Origin: Ilex aquifolium
Lineage: Eukaryota > Streptophyta > Magnoliopsida > Aquifoliales > Aquifoliaceae
DNA length: 64,000 nt
NCBI GenBank assembly: GCA_951799425.1
Contig: OX637395.1
Span: forward strand, 2,270,001 to 2,334,000
Direction: 5' to 3'
A model generated the notes under the pieces. The model was not told the DNA's origin. It searched no databases and saw only the letters and a program-made list of their open reading frames with translations. The position numbers were made by a program, and so were the translations under genes. This document shows positions 24,801 through 37,202 of the stretch, one piece after another; positions within the stretch are counted from its first letter, which is position 1, and each line of letters starts with the position of its first letter.

Positions 24801-27800
24801 TCTAAGCATAATAAAAGCATGAGGGAAATATCTAAGCACAATATCAAGCGTCCATTAATTGTGTATCATATCATGACATTGCTAATAATTTATAATTAAG
24901 CACAATATCAAGCATGAGGGAAATATCTAAGCATAATATCAATCATGAGGAAAATCTCTAAGCACAATATCAAGCGAACACCGGAACATGTTGACCAAAA
25001 CTTCAACATCGACCTCAAAGCTAAGTAGCATAGACATGGAACTAGGACAAGAAAATGACATGACATAGAAAAACCGGTACGACAAATTTCAGAGAAGTTA
25101 GATACAGACGTGTCAAATACAATAGCATATAAAGTATACATCTCTCCTATTGGTATAACAATATGTGGAACAAATACATTATTCCTTGGAACTCTTCAAA
25201 TTTCTATATCAACATTTGCATGAATTGGAAGATAAGCTAACAAACATTACATGCATTATTTCTAGTGTTTGCTGTAACTCTACTTCTGCCACTTAAAAAT
25301 CCTTCATTCAATGTTTTTTTTCAATACTAAAAGAATGGTTGCATGCTTGATGGGTTGGACAACTACACAGTGTATGATATGTTTCTAGCAGTTTCAAAGT
25401 GCCACGTTTGAAACACTGTCGAGCACGGACAAAACTAACCCTAGAACTTGTCTGAGATCTCTTGGAAAAATCATGTCTCACTTGTGCGCTGAGAACAATC
25501 AAATATTTTGTTTTCCCCATTTGATCTAAATATAGTGCAGCGCACCATATAGTGCTGCACAAACAATTGCTCCCTTGGTTTACTGATACTGAGATCATAT
25601 ACTATTCAAAAGAATTGACTAACAACACCGTAACTTAACTATGAGAATTTTGCTACATGCTACATGGATTCCTTGACATATGTTGCATGTGGGCATAAGT
25701 CTAACTTCCAGGTTCAACTAATCTTCAACTCTCAAGGAACATATTCAGATCTAGTAATATAGAAATATGTTGCTCTCACTTTTAGCAGGTGTATTCAACA
25801 GATATGCCATGTTCTATTACCCAAATTATCTCATGTTCATCATGAATACTAAGTGCCTATCAACCATGGGTTTCACCTTTGGTGAACACTTCAGTTCTAT
25901 CGCTTTGACCGCCACTCAAATCGTGGCTCATGATATTGGTAGAGAAGCCCTAATACAATTCAATAAAGGAATCCAATACCAGCACACATATAATAGATCT
26001 GTAAAATCTTTTAATGCCTCAACAAACTTTGGGAAATACTAAATACGTATGTATTGGCCCAATTTCTACTATACTTTATAGTTTTCATCAACTTCTATTG
26101 ATAAAAAACATCAATTAATGGGTGCAAATAATCTTAGATAAATTTTTGCATTGCAGTTCTAAGAAATATACTGGTAACTGAGTTTTCGTTTCTCAAGTCC
26201 AGGGATGCATGAAGCTACTCAGATAGTTTTTTTTTTCTAAATTATATGAAATTAGGGACAATTGGTGGATGGATAACCCAAGATTGCCAATACTTTCCTC
26301 AAAATCAAACAACATTTTCAATTTTCAAAACCAATACATGGATCACCTACTTATTGCACATTTTACTGTGCATCAACAGTAACAAAACAGAGAGTTCAAT
26401 AGGCAGAATGCTGGATGAAAAACGTGTTCACATGATACATGCAGATATATAAATATGTATACAGAAAAGCACAGATGGGGTACAAACATAATAATTCAAT
26501 ATTCCCAAGTAGGTTTTCAAAAAGATTTGCATGTGGATTTCCACATGAAAAGTAGTAAACAACTCCTTCATGTATACCTGTCTGAATCCCCACCAAGAGT
26601 CAAAAGCTTTTCCGCCAACTTCTTCACTTTATCATCATAAAGGGACTGCAAATTTTTCTTCTGTAACATACACCTGCCTTCAGTCACATGTGCTGTACAG
26701 TGAATTTTAGAAAGCAAAATTTCCAAAAGGTAACATGTATAAAATATATCCTGAATTAGACTTATAACTCATATCTGGATCTAGAATGAAATAATGAATA
26801 AGCAAAAAGATGCAATTCCATAATCACAAATCATTCTTAGTTTTAGTTTTAGTCTATAATGGCTATATAAGTACAACTACACAATTCAAACAACCCATAC
26901 TTAAAGAAGCCAATTATCTAGACACAATACCTGCAACTCTGTAGCACGATACAACGAGGTCCCTTTCAGCTCTAAAAGCTCATCATCAGAAAACCAAAGT
27001 GGATTTCCAAATGTGATTGGAAGCATATCAAGATACCTAACATTATTTTCCACAAGCTATTATTATAACCAACATAAAAGCTTAAAACAAGTAATACAGG
27101 AACCAACCCAATGAAAGACACACATACGGCTTCCATGAAGAGTTCTTCCGCCGACGTTCCACCATCAGAAACAAAATCATCAAGAACCTGTCGTCTACTT
27201 CGCCTTCCTCAAACATTGCTCTACAATCAGGTCCCAATAAAGGATCTTGCAGCACCCTCATGGGAGTGATAGCTAAATCTAGCGGAACAACTAGTAGAAT
27301 CCCTGATATTTTCCCAAAATTAGCCAATCAACAAGAAATCCAATCCCTGTTTATTTTTATATATTCTATTCAAATTTGGGGGAAGTAAAGTAAAATCTGA
27401 ACATGATAATGATATTTACTATTTAGGTTTAATCAGGACACTGTTGAGTATTTGTAGTCGATTCCTTGGACCCCCATTATTCAATTTCTGGATTTGATAT
27501 TCAACACTAATTGCCAACCAAACAACCCGTGTATAAAGAGAAAGATAGCAAGTCCAACAAATATTTCCAGATTTTCAATTTGTTTACCCCAAAGATTGAG
27601 TAAATTGAGAGCAAATATAGTTTTCAACTTCACATTTTCATGTGTTGTTTTCACCTACAGTGGACATATTAAATCAAAAAGGGACATTGACAAATTAAAT
27701 ATCTGTTAAAAAAATAATAAATTAAATCAAATACCTTTCTCTTAACCCCCCTTCTTCTAGCATCTTTTTCCTGCTTTTTTCCATGGCAACTAAACAAGAT

Positions 27801-28259
27801 ACAATATTTCCTGCACATCTCTTTTCCCGCCCCCTAAATCCATGAACTACTCGAGTATTTTTCTTAGGTCTCACAGAGTAAAACGCATTCATTCAGTAAC
27901 TAAATTACTTTTCTTCACCCACCTTTCTTTACCCACTTCTTTCCTCATCAACCAATAGACCACACAAAGACAAACGTAAATGGTTCAAAAAGATTAAAAG
28001 ATAAGAAAACTTACCATCCGAAACATCATTAGATGAAAAGAGACCAAACCCTTTATTCGAATCACAGTACTTGATGTTGCAACCACGTAGTTCCACTCTG
28101 TTCAACTGGGTTACAAATTGGAGCGTCGGGATTTAGTCAGCAAATCATAATGAAACAAATTCAAAATAAAAAACAAAGGACAATAAGGGTTTTAAAGAGT
28201 TTTGGGACCTGTAACCACTGGAGGAACCGTTCGAGTTTCACTTCTTCTGGGCTCGCCAT
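15832..28259 (-). CDS. SET-domain protein methyltransferase (SETD3/Rubisco-LSMT type)
   Basis: Sixteen exons on the minus strand (5' to 3'): 28259-28209, 28105-28015, 27302-27128, 27036-26931, 26660-26578, 24174-24148, 24041-23872, 23726-23613, 22918-22838, 22676-22612, 21738-21682, 21453-21382, 21138-20890, 19625-19510, 16283-16188, 15982-15832. Phases agree throughout and give 567 aa. A split SET domain is visible: NKGFGLFSS near residue 34 (SAM-binding GxG strand), a helical insert, GIDFCNH at about 266-272 (catalytic NH motif), and ISISYGNKGNEELLYLYGF at about 311-329. A helical C-terminal substrate-binding region ends in RRGQKQLARLFLKEAEHALQLAL. The family methylates lysine or histidine of non-histone proteins. 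Arabidopsis AT1G01920 is the closest I recall. Substrate unknown. The exon 7 donor (GTGAGG) was chosen by phase; exon 6 is only 27 nt. Confidence 0.88.
17100..19335 (+). mobile_element. Antisense LINE (plant L1) fragment, ORF1 and endonuclease, no reverse transcriptase
   Basis: It lies in intron 14 of the SET gene, opposite in strand. ORF1 remnants include a DUF4283-like core (17307-17567, FMLKMEEDRDRILSEGPWSV) and a damaged zinc knuckle (FYYQCSRIGHSN, near 17810). A second region from about 18500 resembles the endonuclease: GGLALWWNDD near 18600, then GSDHSPIVIDFG (about 19035-19072), which matches the catalytic SDH motif, followed by a post-endonuclease helical segment to 19327. Frames are broken by stops and shifts, and no reverse-transcriptase motif is present. 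Both ends are approximate; the left could begin as early as 16620, where a basic frame lies. Confidence 0.8.
17971..18221 (+). repeat. Three tandem copies of an 83-84 bp unit inside LINE ORF1
   Basis: Copies begin near 17971, 18054 and 18138. Each contains AAAGATAAAGCAAAGAGTTC and AGAAAGGTCTCTACC. The second and third carry an extra C that shifts the frame. The unit encodes a lysine/serine-rich basic linker after the zinc knuckle. Confidence 0.85.
19901..20523. repeat. Long-armed inverted repeat (probable non-autonomous DNA transposon)
   Basis: The left arm from GTTATTTACCGGAGTGCAGC (19901) and the reverse complement of the right arm ending at 20523 share about 145 bp, including GAGTGCAGCACTTTTGAAAC and AAAGTGGGGT. 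A central loop of about 330 bp separates them. It lies in intron 13 of the SET gene. Arms of this length suggest a Mutator-type element, but I found no clean target duplication. Confidence 0.75.
24725..24975. repeat. Tandem duplication of about 125 bp in SET-gene intron 5
   Basis: Two copies of a unit starting near CCATTAATTGTGTATC(C/A)TATC (24727 and 24852) share GACATTGCTAATAATTTATA-like and AAGCATGAGGGAAATATCTA blocks. Inside each, shorter units with AAGCAYAATATCAA are repeated again. Confidence 0.75.
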
Positions 28260-28498
28260 TGCTGCTCAAACTCGCACTCTAGGGAGGCTGACGAGGGGTT
28301 TAAGAATGAGAGAGTTTCTTTTTGGTAAGTAATAAATAGTTACAATAAGTTGAAGAATTTGGGAAGTCTCATATGCGGTATAAATAGGAAAGTAAATTAA
28401 TTACACCAAGGACCATAAGACTTTTCTTTAAACAAAGTAATCTCTAGTAAATTATACTATCACTACTCCACTAAGTTTTTTTTTTTTTTCAACGTTAA

Positions 28499-29425
28499 GA
28501 GCTTCTTCAATCATAACTCAAATTTAGACTCAAATTTAAATCTAAATTTGAGTAAAAAAGCTTGATTTGGTATAGAATACTCCAATGAGCAAACTCAAAT
28601 ATTTTAAAAAATTTCTTTATTATCTCAAAACTCATTTTTTTGTGACATTCAAATCATAATATTTGATAAAATAAATGAAACTTTCATTTCTCCACAAATG
28701 GGTAATTCAAAAAAAAATTAATATGTATATAACACTATATGAAAATAAAGAAACCACCCCATAATTCTAAGATTGTTCTAATTTCTTATTATTTTTTATA
28801 AATTCAGATAAAGAAAAAGAAAAAAATATAACTATTTTGACATGGGGCTGATCTGAAAAACAAAAAAACATACGTTTTTAAGAAAAATGAAAAATTGAAG
28901 GAATAAAATAACGAATTTTCTAAATTTGTAGGTAGCGAAGGCTTAAAATTTCAGGAATAATAGGTGACTTAAAATTGTACTATCGATAGTATTTAACTCA
29001 AAAAAATTTAAAAAAAAAAATTTGATGGGTAGGCTTATGGTTTATATGGTATGAAAGATGAATGAAATTAGGGTTTTAAAAAATATAAGAAATTAATAAG
29101 ATGGAATATGAAAAGTAAAAAATTTACTTACAAACCTTCAAATGATTTGTGAAAGTTTTAATGGTGGTCGGCGATAGAAGTAACGTAATAAAAAAGGCAA
29201 GGAGAGATTGACAACAAGTAGTTGAATAAGTCTTTTAGTTTTGAATATGTTAAAAAGTTACCGTTAAAAATTTGGTATAAAATTTGAGTCTGCTTCAATT
29301 TGGGTCCAGAATAAGTTTTGTCTTGATTTGGTATAGGTTTGAGTATGAGGTTTGCGAAAATTTTTAAGCCATTTTGACTTAAATTTAAATTTGAATCTAT
29401 ATTTGAGTCAAGATTAGAGATGCTC
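28499..29425. mobile_element. Harbinger-like MITE, 927 bp, TAA target duplication
   Basis: The left end GAGCTTCTTCAATCATAACT and the reversed right end GAGCATCTCTAATCTTGACT are inverted repeats that continue for about 45 bp (CTCAAAT-TAGA-TCAAATTTAAA). TAA flanks both sides (28496-28498 and 29426-29428), as expected for PIF/Harbinger. It lies about 240 bp upstream of the SET-gene start codon. No transposase frame is present. Confidence 0.75.
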
Positions 29426-29484
29426 TAAGAGGTATCCATATCAGTTTACACACATTTCGACTAATCTCCTACTCGTCCGATCAA

Positions 29485-31342
29485 TGATGAGCACAAAATA
29501 TTGTATATTTCAAGGCCTCATTACATGCATTTTAACTCAACTTTTGCATCTAAGTGCTTAGAGTTAGCCGATTTTATGAATAATGTTGAATTCTCGATGT
29601 TGCATGTTTTTATAGCTTAAATCATGTATTTTAGGACCTTGCAACTATGTTGGATGTGTGGTGAGGGCATTGACACATTACATGAAGATTTGGAGGCTTA
29701 AAAGTGAAGAAATCAAGGAGGTATTGGTGTTTGGTAACAAAGGCGCCAGCAACCACACCACTGGTTTGAAGAGCCTCAGTTTTCCTCCATTTTGACCATG
29801 ATCCACTTCGAATATGAAAAAGTTCAAAACATGAAAGTTGTAGATCTGGATGTTTTTCTATATTGTGTCAAAATTTCAGCTCAATCCAACGGTTAGATCA
29901 AAAGTTATGCCGATTCTACGAAAAGTGGTCCGGAGTAGAAAACAGTACCGGTACTATACCGTTCCGGTACTGCGTACCGGTACTTCGAACTCCAGAAGGT
30001 TTAGAGTACCGGTACACAGTACCGGTACGCTCCCAGAACACCTGCAAACTCTTCTCCACTTGCTTGGGGGTCCCACCATTGATTCTCCCACACCTAGCCC
30101 GACATTTTATCCCTACAAACCATGCCTCCTACACCCTACTTGAAGACATTTGGAGGCAATGGCATTAATGAAGAGGGGATTGAAGGGGGCTGCCAGGGGA
30201 GTTGCAGGCTAATCTTCTCCTAGCCTGTCCAAGCTTCAACTTAGCCTCCTATTGATGGGAGGCATGCACACAGCTAGGGGGGACCACCATGTACGAAAAT
30301 TGAAGGCTAACTCTCCATTATATTCAGCATTTTACACATTGTAAAGGGGTGGCTACCTAAGCTTAGTTTTAATTCCAAGGAAGAAGACAATGAATAGTGC
30401 TAGAAATTTATGTTTTTGCATTCTCTTCTCCATTTCAATTGTAGTAAGCTTTTAGATATCATGTAATCTTTATTTCTTGCACTTTAATCTTATTTATTTC
30501 AAGTCTATTGCAAGTTTAGTTTCGTACTCTTGAATCTACCATTGTTGTATTAAGTTTTTCTTCATTTCAAGCTTAAAATGGGTATTTCATATTTGTCTTC
30601 TTAGTTTACGTTTTCTTGTATTAGTTCAAGTTTCATGCTCCATTTCATTATGTCCATTTACATTATGCTTGTCTTTCCTTTATGCATGACTAGCTAGATT
30701 TTTAAGTTGGTTAATCCAAGGGAGAATTCCACTTGGGTATGCCATTCCAACTCTCTTTCATTCCTTCTCTCGGTGTATGATGGCTCGGTTTGACTGGGTT
30801 GGGGTGAGGACATGGTTTGTGAGTTCTTGATACACCGTAGGCATCGTCACGGGGTATGCTTGAATCCTCACCTCCATTTTAGTCCCGAGCTTCCCACGAA
30901 TCAATCGTACTTCTAAGCACCATTGGAGGAAGGCTTTGAGTTGGCTTGACATTCCCATTGGAGTGAACCTTTGTGATTAGCCAACAATTGTTTTCTTGCA
31001 TTTTCATTCAAAAACTTCACTCACAAAACACAAACAAAAGATTTTTCATTTTTTGTACCTTTTGCAAAATCAATTTCACACACTCGAACTTTTCTTCCCT
31101 GAGGAGACGACCTTGGAATACTTTTCCAAGTAAAACACCGACACACAAAAGACTCTTTGCGATTGGGGAGCACTTTTGTTCACACACCCGCATTTCATTT
31201 CACATTTCATTCATTCCATCCTCCAATCCGTTGTTGTCTAATCTCTTGCATCACCCCGAGGGAGAGTGACACTCCCTTAGTCCTATAAGCCATACACACA
31301 TTGAGGGATGATGTTAAGAGGTTAGGAACTACAACATTTTCA
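29485..31342 (+). mobile_element. Probable Ty3/gypsy solo LTR, 1858 bp
   Basis: Starts TGATGAGCACAAAATATTGT and ends ATTTTCA, bracketed by a 5-bp repeat ATCAA (29480-29484, 31343-31347). Inside are blocks I associate with gypsy LTR retrotransposons: AGCTCAATCCAACGGTTAGA with AAAAGTTATGCC near 29878, and CCCTGAGGAGACGACCTTGG near 31098. No gag-pol, primer site or second LTR follows. The right boundary is weaker because ATCAATCAATCAA is itself repetitive. Also inside, at 29948-30030, are several ACCGGTAC words forming a palindrome-rich patch. Confidence 0.6.
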
Positions 31343-31347
31343 ATCAA

Positions 31348-32984
31348 TCAATCAACCACTTTGGAATTAAATCCCTCATAACTTGATCCTAAAATATTTT
31401 ATCACGATTCGAACTTGTTATGTTTAAATTTACAGTTTGTACCTATTATTATTTAAACTATTCCTCGAATTACTCTAAATCTCTAACAGTGATGGTTAGT
31501 GAATACACTTTCAAAATAACAAAATAACAATTTTACTTTTACCAAATTAAAACCAACTCAACACCAAACCTAACTACCATATCCAATTCATGATTGTAAT
31601 TCTAAAAATATCTCCACCACTCTCTCTTCTTTCCACCCTCTCACCCAAGCAGTGGGAGAAGTCCCGACCTCTAAATGTGTGTTGAGGAATGAGCCGATAA
31701 CTCATAAAATAGTGACTTGGTTAAGGGAATCTTTCCATGCCCCACCCTGACCTCCCACAACCACGACTTTTTTACGTATATGTGTCATCTTTTCATTCAT
31801 ATGTATATAATAAAACACAATACAATTCAAATCTTAAAATATAAACAAACTGACTTTTGTTATTCGCAATTGAGATTTCTTTCAATTTTATTTTAAAGTT
31901 AATCCAATGATTAATGTTAACATTCCAAATTTAATAGGGAAAATAAACCCCTAAGGTGTGTTTTGAGTAACTTATTAAAAATATTTTTAATACTCATAAT
32001 TTCTCGTAAATACTTTTTAAAAAAAAAGGTAGTGTTTGAAACCACCCCACCACCACCATTACCACCATCAGCCCCATCGCCCCACCACCATCACCACTAC
32101 CCCCCCCACCAAACTACCCCCATCATCACCACTACCACTACCACCACCATCGCCCGACCACCACCATCCCCATTACACCCACCACCACCACCCCACCATC
32201 ACCTCTACCACAACAACTACCATTACCACAACTGCCTCTACTATTACCACCGTTGCTATTACTACTGCCGCCACCCCACCACTACCACCATCCTTATCGC
32301 TCGACCACCACCATCCTCATTACCCCCCACCACCACCAACGTCACCTCCACTCTACCACCACCGCCACTGTCAAACTATCACCACTACCCCTATCGCCTC
32401 ATCACCACCCCTCACGACCACCACCACTATTATCGCTCACTCCCACTATAATCAGTGCTTAAATTCCTTTCTCTTTCTTCTATATTTGTGATTTGATTTT
32501 AGATGTGAATACAAATATATTTATTGTTGATTATTTTTTTTATTACTCTATGTCTTCAGGTACAGACAATAACTAGTATATTAATAAAATAGAGTTTGTA
32601 AGTTACAGTGAGGATAGAGAACCTATCGAAAATGTTTAGTGTGTGAATATATATTTTGGTGGATCAATTTGGATATAATAGCACATGGGCATTTTTTTTA
32701 AGTATATTAATATATATATATTTGTGCACGTGTTTTTTGGGAAATATGGTTGGTGATGGCAATGATAGGTGGTGGCTATTGGTATAATTGTGGTGGTGAC
32801 AGCAACAGCGGTGGTGGTATTGGTGCAACAGTGGTGGTGGTACCGATAAATATAAATTTAAGAAGTATTTTACATAAAAATGTATTTAGAGAAATATATT
32901 TTTATTTTCCTTGTGTTTTATTTTTACTTTCATTTATAGACGTCGCGAGCAGAAAATCACCGACAACAGGTCATTGGTGTACGG
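31348..32984. repeat. Intergenic DNA with CAC-rich and GGT-rich low-complexity tracts
   Basis: Positions 32040-32450 are dominated by CCACCACCAT-type repeats and open in several frames only because of composition. A GGTGGTGG tract, the complementary type, lies at 32756-32842. The two may be arms of a decayed element. No gene was seen. Confidence 0.55.
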
Positions 32985-32990
32985 TATAAA
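32985..32990 (+). promoter_or_regulatory. Putative TATA box of the ZFWD gene
   Basis: TATAAA lies in GTACGGTATAAATTC, about 30 bp before a CT-rich leader (33017-33038). A non-coding exon probably ends at CTCAG|GTTTGC (33193/33194), with the leader intron closing before the ATG at 33854. Inferred, not tested. Confidence 0.5.
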
Positions 32991-33853
32991 TTCACACAAA
33001 CACGGCTTTAGAAGCACCTCTCTCTCTCTCTCTCTCTCTTTCTTTCTCTATAGACAGTCATTGATCTCTGCCCAGACTCCAAACCCTAGGCATCACCACA
33101 ACGTCCTCCCTTTGATCAAATTGATTCATCAAGAATCGCACTTGTCGGTGTTGGCGTTTTGGAAGAGAGCTCGATCGGAGTTTTGATATCTCAGGTTTGC
33201 TACTTCTAAACGTTTATATGCATAAAAGTCTCTGCAATCGATAATTACTAATTTAGTGTTAGAAAGAGCGATCAAGTAATCACCACCCATCGAATCCATG
33301 GACATATCTACGACGATGATCAGATTTCATCCCGTCAAATTTCCATGGTGGCTTTTTATGGTTTCTCTTTTTAGGGGTTTTCTGTTTAGGGTTTCAATCG
33401 CGTGGCTTCTGTTTTGTATCTGTGCTGCCGAAACAACGGAGAGGAATCATGGGAAAGTTTATTTGGAACAGAAGGAATCAGATGTTGTAGGAATATGGTT
33501 TTGATTGATGCATTGATTGGGGGTTTTTTCTGTGGAATTAATCGATTCAGCCATAGTGATGATCGGTCTGATTCTTATGTTTCTCCATGGCGGCTCTTTA
33601 TGCTTACATTTTTGGATTTTCTGTTTATTTGTCTTTAATTTCTGGATTTGTCATAGTTTGAGGCAAGAGAATAAAGGCAGATATCCTTTTGGAAATGAGA
33701 ATATTGGGGATCAGAGATTTAGCTTGGAATTGGGATTTGATTAAGCGGGTTTCGTATGTTGAAGAAAGAATGATATTGGTTTAGATCAGCATTGTCTCTC
33801 TCCTTCCTCTTTATTGATTGTAGCTCTACATACGTTTTGTATATAGCATTACT

Positions 33854-36800
33854 ATGGATATAAAGGCAGCCAGAAGAGTATCAGTGTATAAGCAATTAGG
33901 CGGAGAACGTCATGGACATGTTATGAAAAACAACAAAGTATGTTCCTATTGGCTTCAGGGCAGATGCAGCAGGAACCCATGCAGGTTCTTGCACCCAGAA
34001 TTGTCGCCAATCCCACAACCATTTGTACAGTCCCATTCCACATACGAAGATCACAGTGTTACGTCCAGATTGACTTGGAGGAATCCAAACTTCTCTAGCT
34101 CCAAGAATGTACCAAAGTGTGGAGCTGGTTCTGGAGGAAAAAGTAGCTATCAAGAAGGTCAGCCAAATGTTTCAAAAATTGAAAGAGATGGAGGCAAAAG
34201 TACTCAAAAAACCCAACAAAAGTTGTGCAAGTTCTGGGTTATGGGCAACTGTGTCAAGGGTGATAATTGTGGAGACTTGCATTCGTGGTTTTATGGCAAT
34301 GGTCTTACGATGTTGGCCAAGTTAGAAGGGCACAATAAGGTACTTGTTTGATAAGTGTTCTTGTTTTTGGCTTGTGTAATGGTTGACGCACAGCTGTATG
34401 CATGTATTATAGATTTATTAGAAAAATTATGACTAATTTGTGCATTAATGGGAGTTTGGTAATAGGCTGTCATTGGGATCTCCCTCCCTTCTTGCTGTGA
34501 TAAGCTCTTCTCGGTTAGCAACGATAAATCTGTGAGAATTTGGGACTGCAATACTGGTCAGGTTGGTGCTATGAGTTCAGTTGTTATTTTCTCGTGGATT
34601 AGATCTCTGGGTTCTCACAAAAATGATGATGTATGGTGTAATTTTTTCTGTGCAATGCAGTGTGCTGAGGTTGTTAAGCTTGAGGGCACAATTGGGACTT
34701 TGGTCAGTGAAGGTCCATGGGTGTTTGTGGGATTGCCAAATGCTGTTAAGGTAGTTTCTTTGGACTTGATAACATTAAACTGTTTTCACTGTCAAGTGAT
34801 TTTGATTAAGATTGTCAACATAAGTAACATTTTTTTCAATTGCCATGTGATCTTGATTCAGTTGTTTTAGTTGCATTGTTAATGGTACGTTTCATTCATT
34901 GGGCCTCTGTTGGTGATTTTGTTAGGCATGGAACATTCAATCTAATGGTGAACTCACTCTTAATGGACCAGTTGGGCAAGTTTACGCCTTGGTTGTGGGT
35001 AATGACATGCTTTTTGCCGGGACAGAGGTAACAACCATTAGAACTGTTGAATTGCTTCACTTCTTAACAGTTCATATTTGTTTGTTGAAAGAGTTAAATG
35101 ACTTGTGCATTTATTTATTTTCTTTATATCTTTGGCTTCAGGATGGCACCATACTAGCCTGGAAATCCAGTTGTGAAACTGGTTGCCCTGAGGTGGCTGC
35201 AACTCTGAAGGGCCATAGTCGTGTTGTCCTCTCGCTCTTTGTTGGAGCCAATCGGCTCTACTCTGGTTCCATGGACAAGACAATAAGAGTATGTTGTTGT
35301 TATTCTGAAAATTGTTTCTGCTAATATGCCTTCATTTTGTTAGTTGTGTGAGAAAACCATCAACCAGTACCCATCTGTGTGTGTGTCTCTGTCTGTTAAG
35401 TCCTCTTGGTTTATATGACGGAACTATCATCATCATGGCATTTTTTGGATTGTTGGTGCTCGATGCACTTGGTGCACATTATATATTCATGCAATTGGTG
35501 CACATTATTTTGGCACAATGTTCAGAGTCTTGTTTTATTTGAGTGATCCATGCCAATTTGGTGCGGATTTCAAATCACGTTTATCGGAGCGATTGAAATC
35601 GAGGAATACAAGGATAAAATTTGATCGCAGAGAAAGAATGAATATAAATATATAAGAGCACTTTTTAGATCAACCTGGCAACTCCATAATATCTTTGCTT
35701 GTGTTTGTTAATTTGATAGTTCAGAAATTGGGTTTCCAAGGGCTCGTTTGGTTTTTGATTTTCTTAAAAACGAAAAACAGAATCTATTTTAAATTTTTGT
35801 TAGCAAAAAATGAAAACAAAAAACGTGTTTGGTTGCTTTTATAGTTGTAAAAAATTTTAAAATAAAAATAGAAAACTCGTTTGGTTGTGACATTTTTTTT
35901 TTTTTGTGTGACTAACTTGTATACATTAACATAATTCCATGCTATTAAAAAATTAGAACAACAATCCATAACTGATCATCCCATAATTTTCAAATATACT
36001 ATAAATATATCCCATAGTTTTCAAATATACTACAAATATATCCCATAATTTTCAAACATTCCATATAAGTTTTTTTTTAAACAAAATAAAATTTTTTATT
36101 TATGAACAAAACATCATTACAAGAAGCAAAAAAGGATAAGCCACAAGTCAGCTTTAATCCTTCAAAACAACCCACTGCCTAAGACATTACAACCAAGAAA
36201 CTAATTCCAACAAACAACAGCAATCTCACACTGGCCCAAAAAAACTTCACTTCAGCAGCGTCACCGTCGATGACCTTCTTCTAAGCTTCAAAAAAGACAC
36301 TAAGTTTCAAACAAGTTCCATACTTAAAGCCAGATAACCCATATAATCAAAAACCACACCCTTTCTCTTTCTCAACACTGGCAAACCCCTCTGATCACCA
36401 AGCAAAGCCATCTTCACTTCACAAGGCAACTGCAAATCCCCAGAAAAATCGCAAGACCTTTAGTGCTTAATTGCATCATTGGCTAATCTGTCAGCCACAG
36501 TATTAGCCTCTCGGAAAGCATGACTGATCTGAAACTCCATACCACTTAAGACCTGTCTAATCTTACTCAACTCATTCAGAAAAGGCCATGGACATTCACA
36601 AAGACCCAACACTACATTTAGAATCACCAAAGAATCACATTCAATCAATATTTTATAAACAAACAAACCATAATTCTGAACCAACTACAGGCCATCCAAC
36701 AAAGCTCTAAATTCAATAGTCACATTCGAGCCCTCATCATAAAAGAAACAAGCAGCTAAAACTAAACCCCCATATTCATTCCACAAAAAAAAAAAAAAAT

Positions 36801-37167
36801 CAACAATACAACTGTATAGCAAAAAAAAAAATTAAAATTAAGCAGCTATATAGAGAGAAAAAAGAAGACGACATCAGCAACTAGAGAGCAAAAAAAAAAT
36901 CAGTAAATAGAGCCTGATTTGATCAGGCCTATAACCATATTCTAGATCAGACCTATAATCATATTCTAGATCAGACCTATAATCATATTCTAGATCATAT
37001 CTATAACCATATTCTAAATTAGATCTATAACCATATTCTAGATCAGATCTATAATAACCATAAACAATCACAGACGAAGAAGATGAAGATAGTTTAGGTT
37101 TACCTTGATGGAGATGTATCTTCATCGACGAAGAATGGATCAACTATCAATGTCTTCGTTGGGCTGT

Positions 37168-37202
<35 letters not shown>

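Noticed and set aside
31963-32491. Long overlapping open frames rich in proline and histidine
   Set aside because: They are open in two frames only because the DNA is CCACCAC-type low complexity. There is no splice context or domain.
34840-35031. Independent small gene in the ZFWD region
   Set aside because: It overlaps ZFWD exon 4 in the wrong frame.
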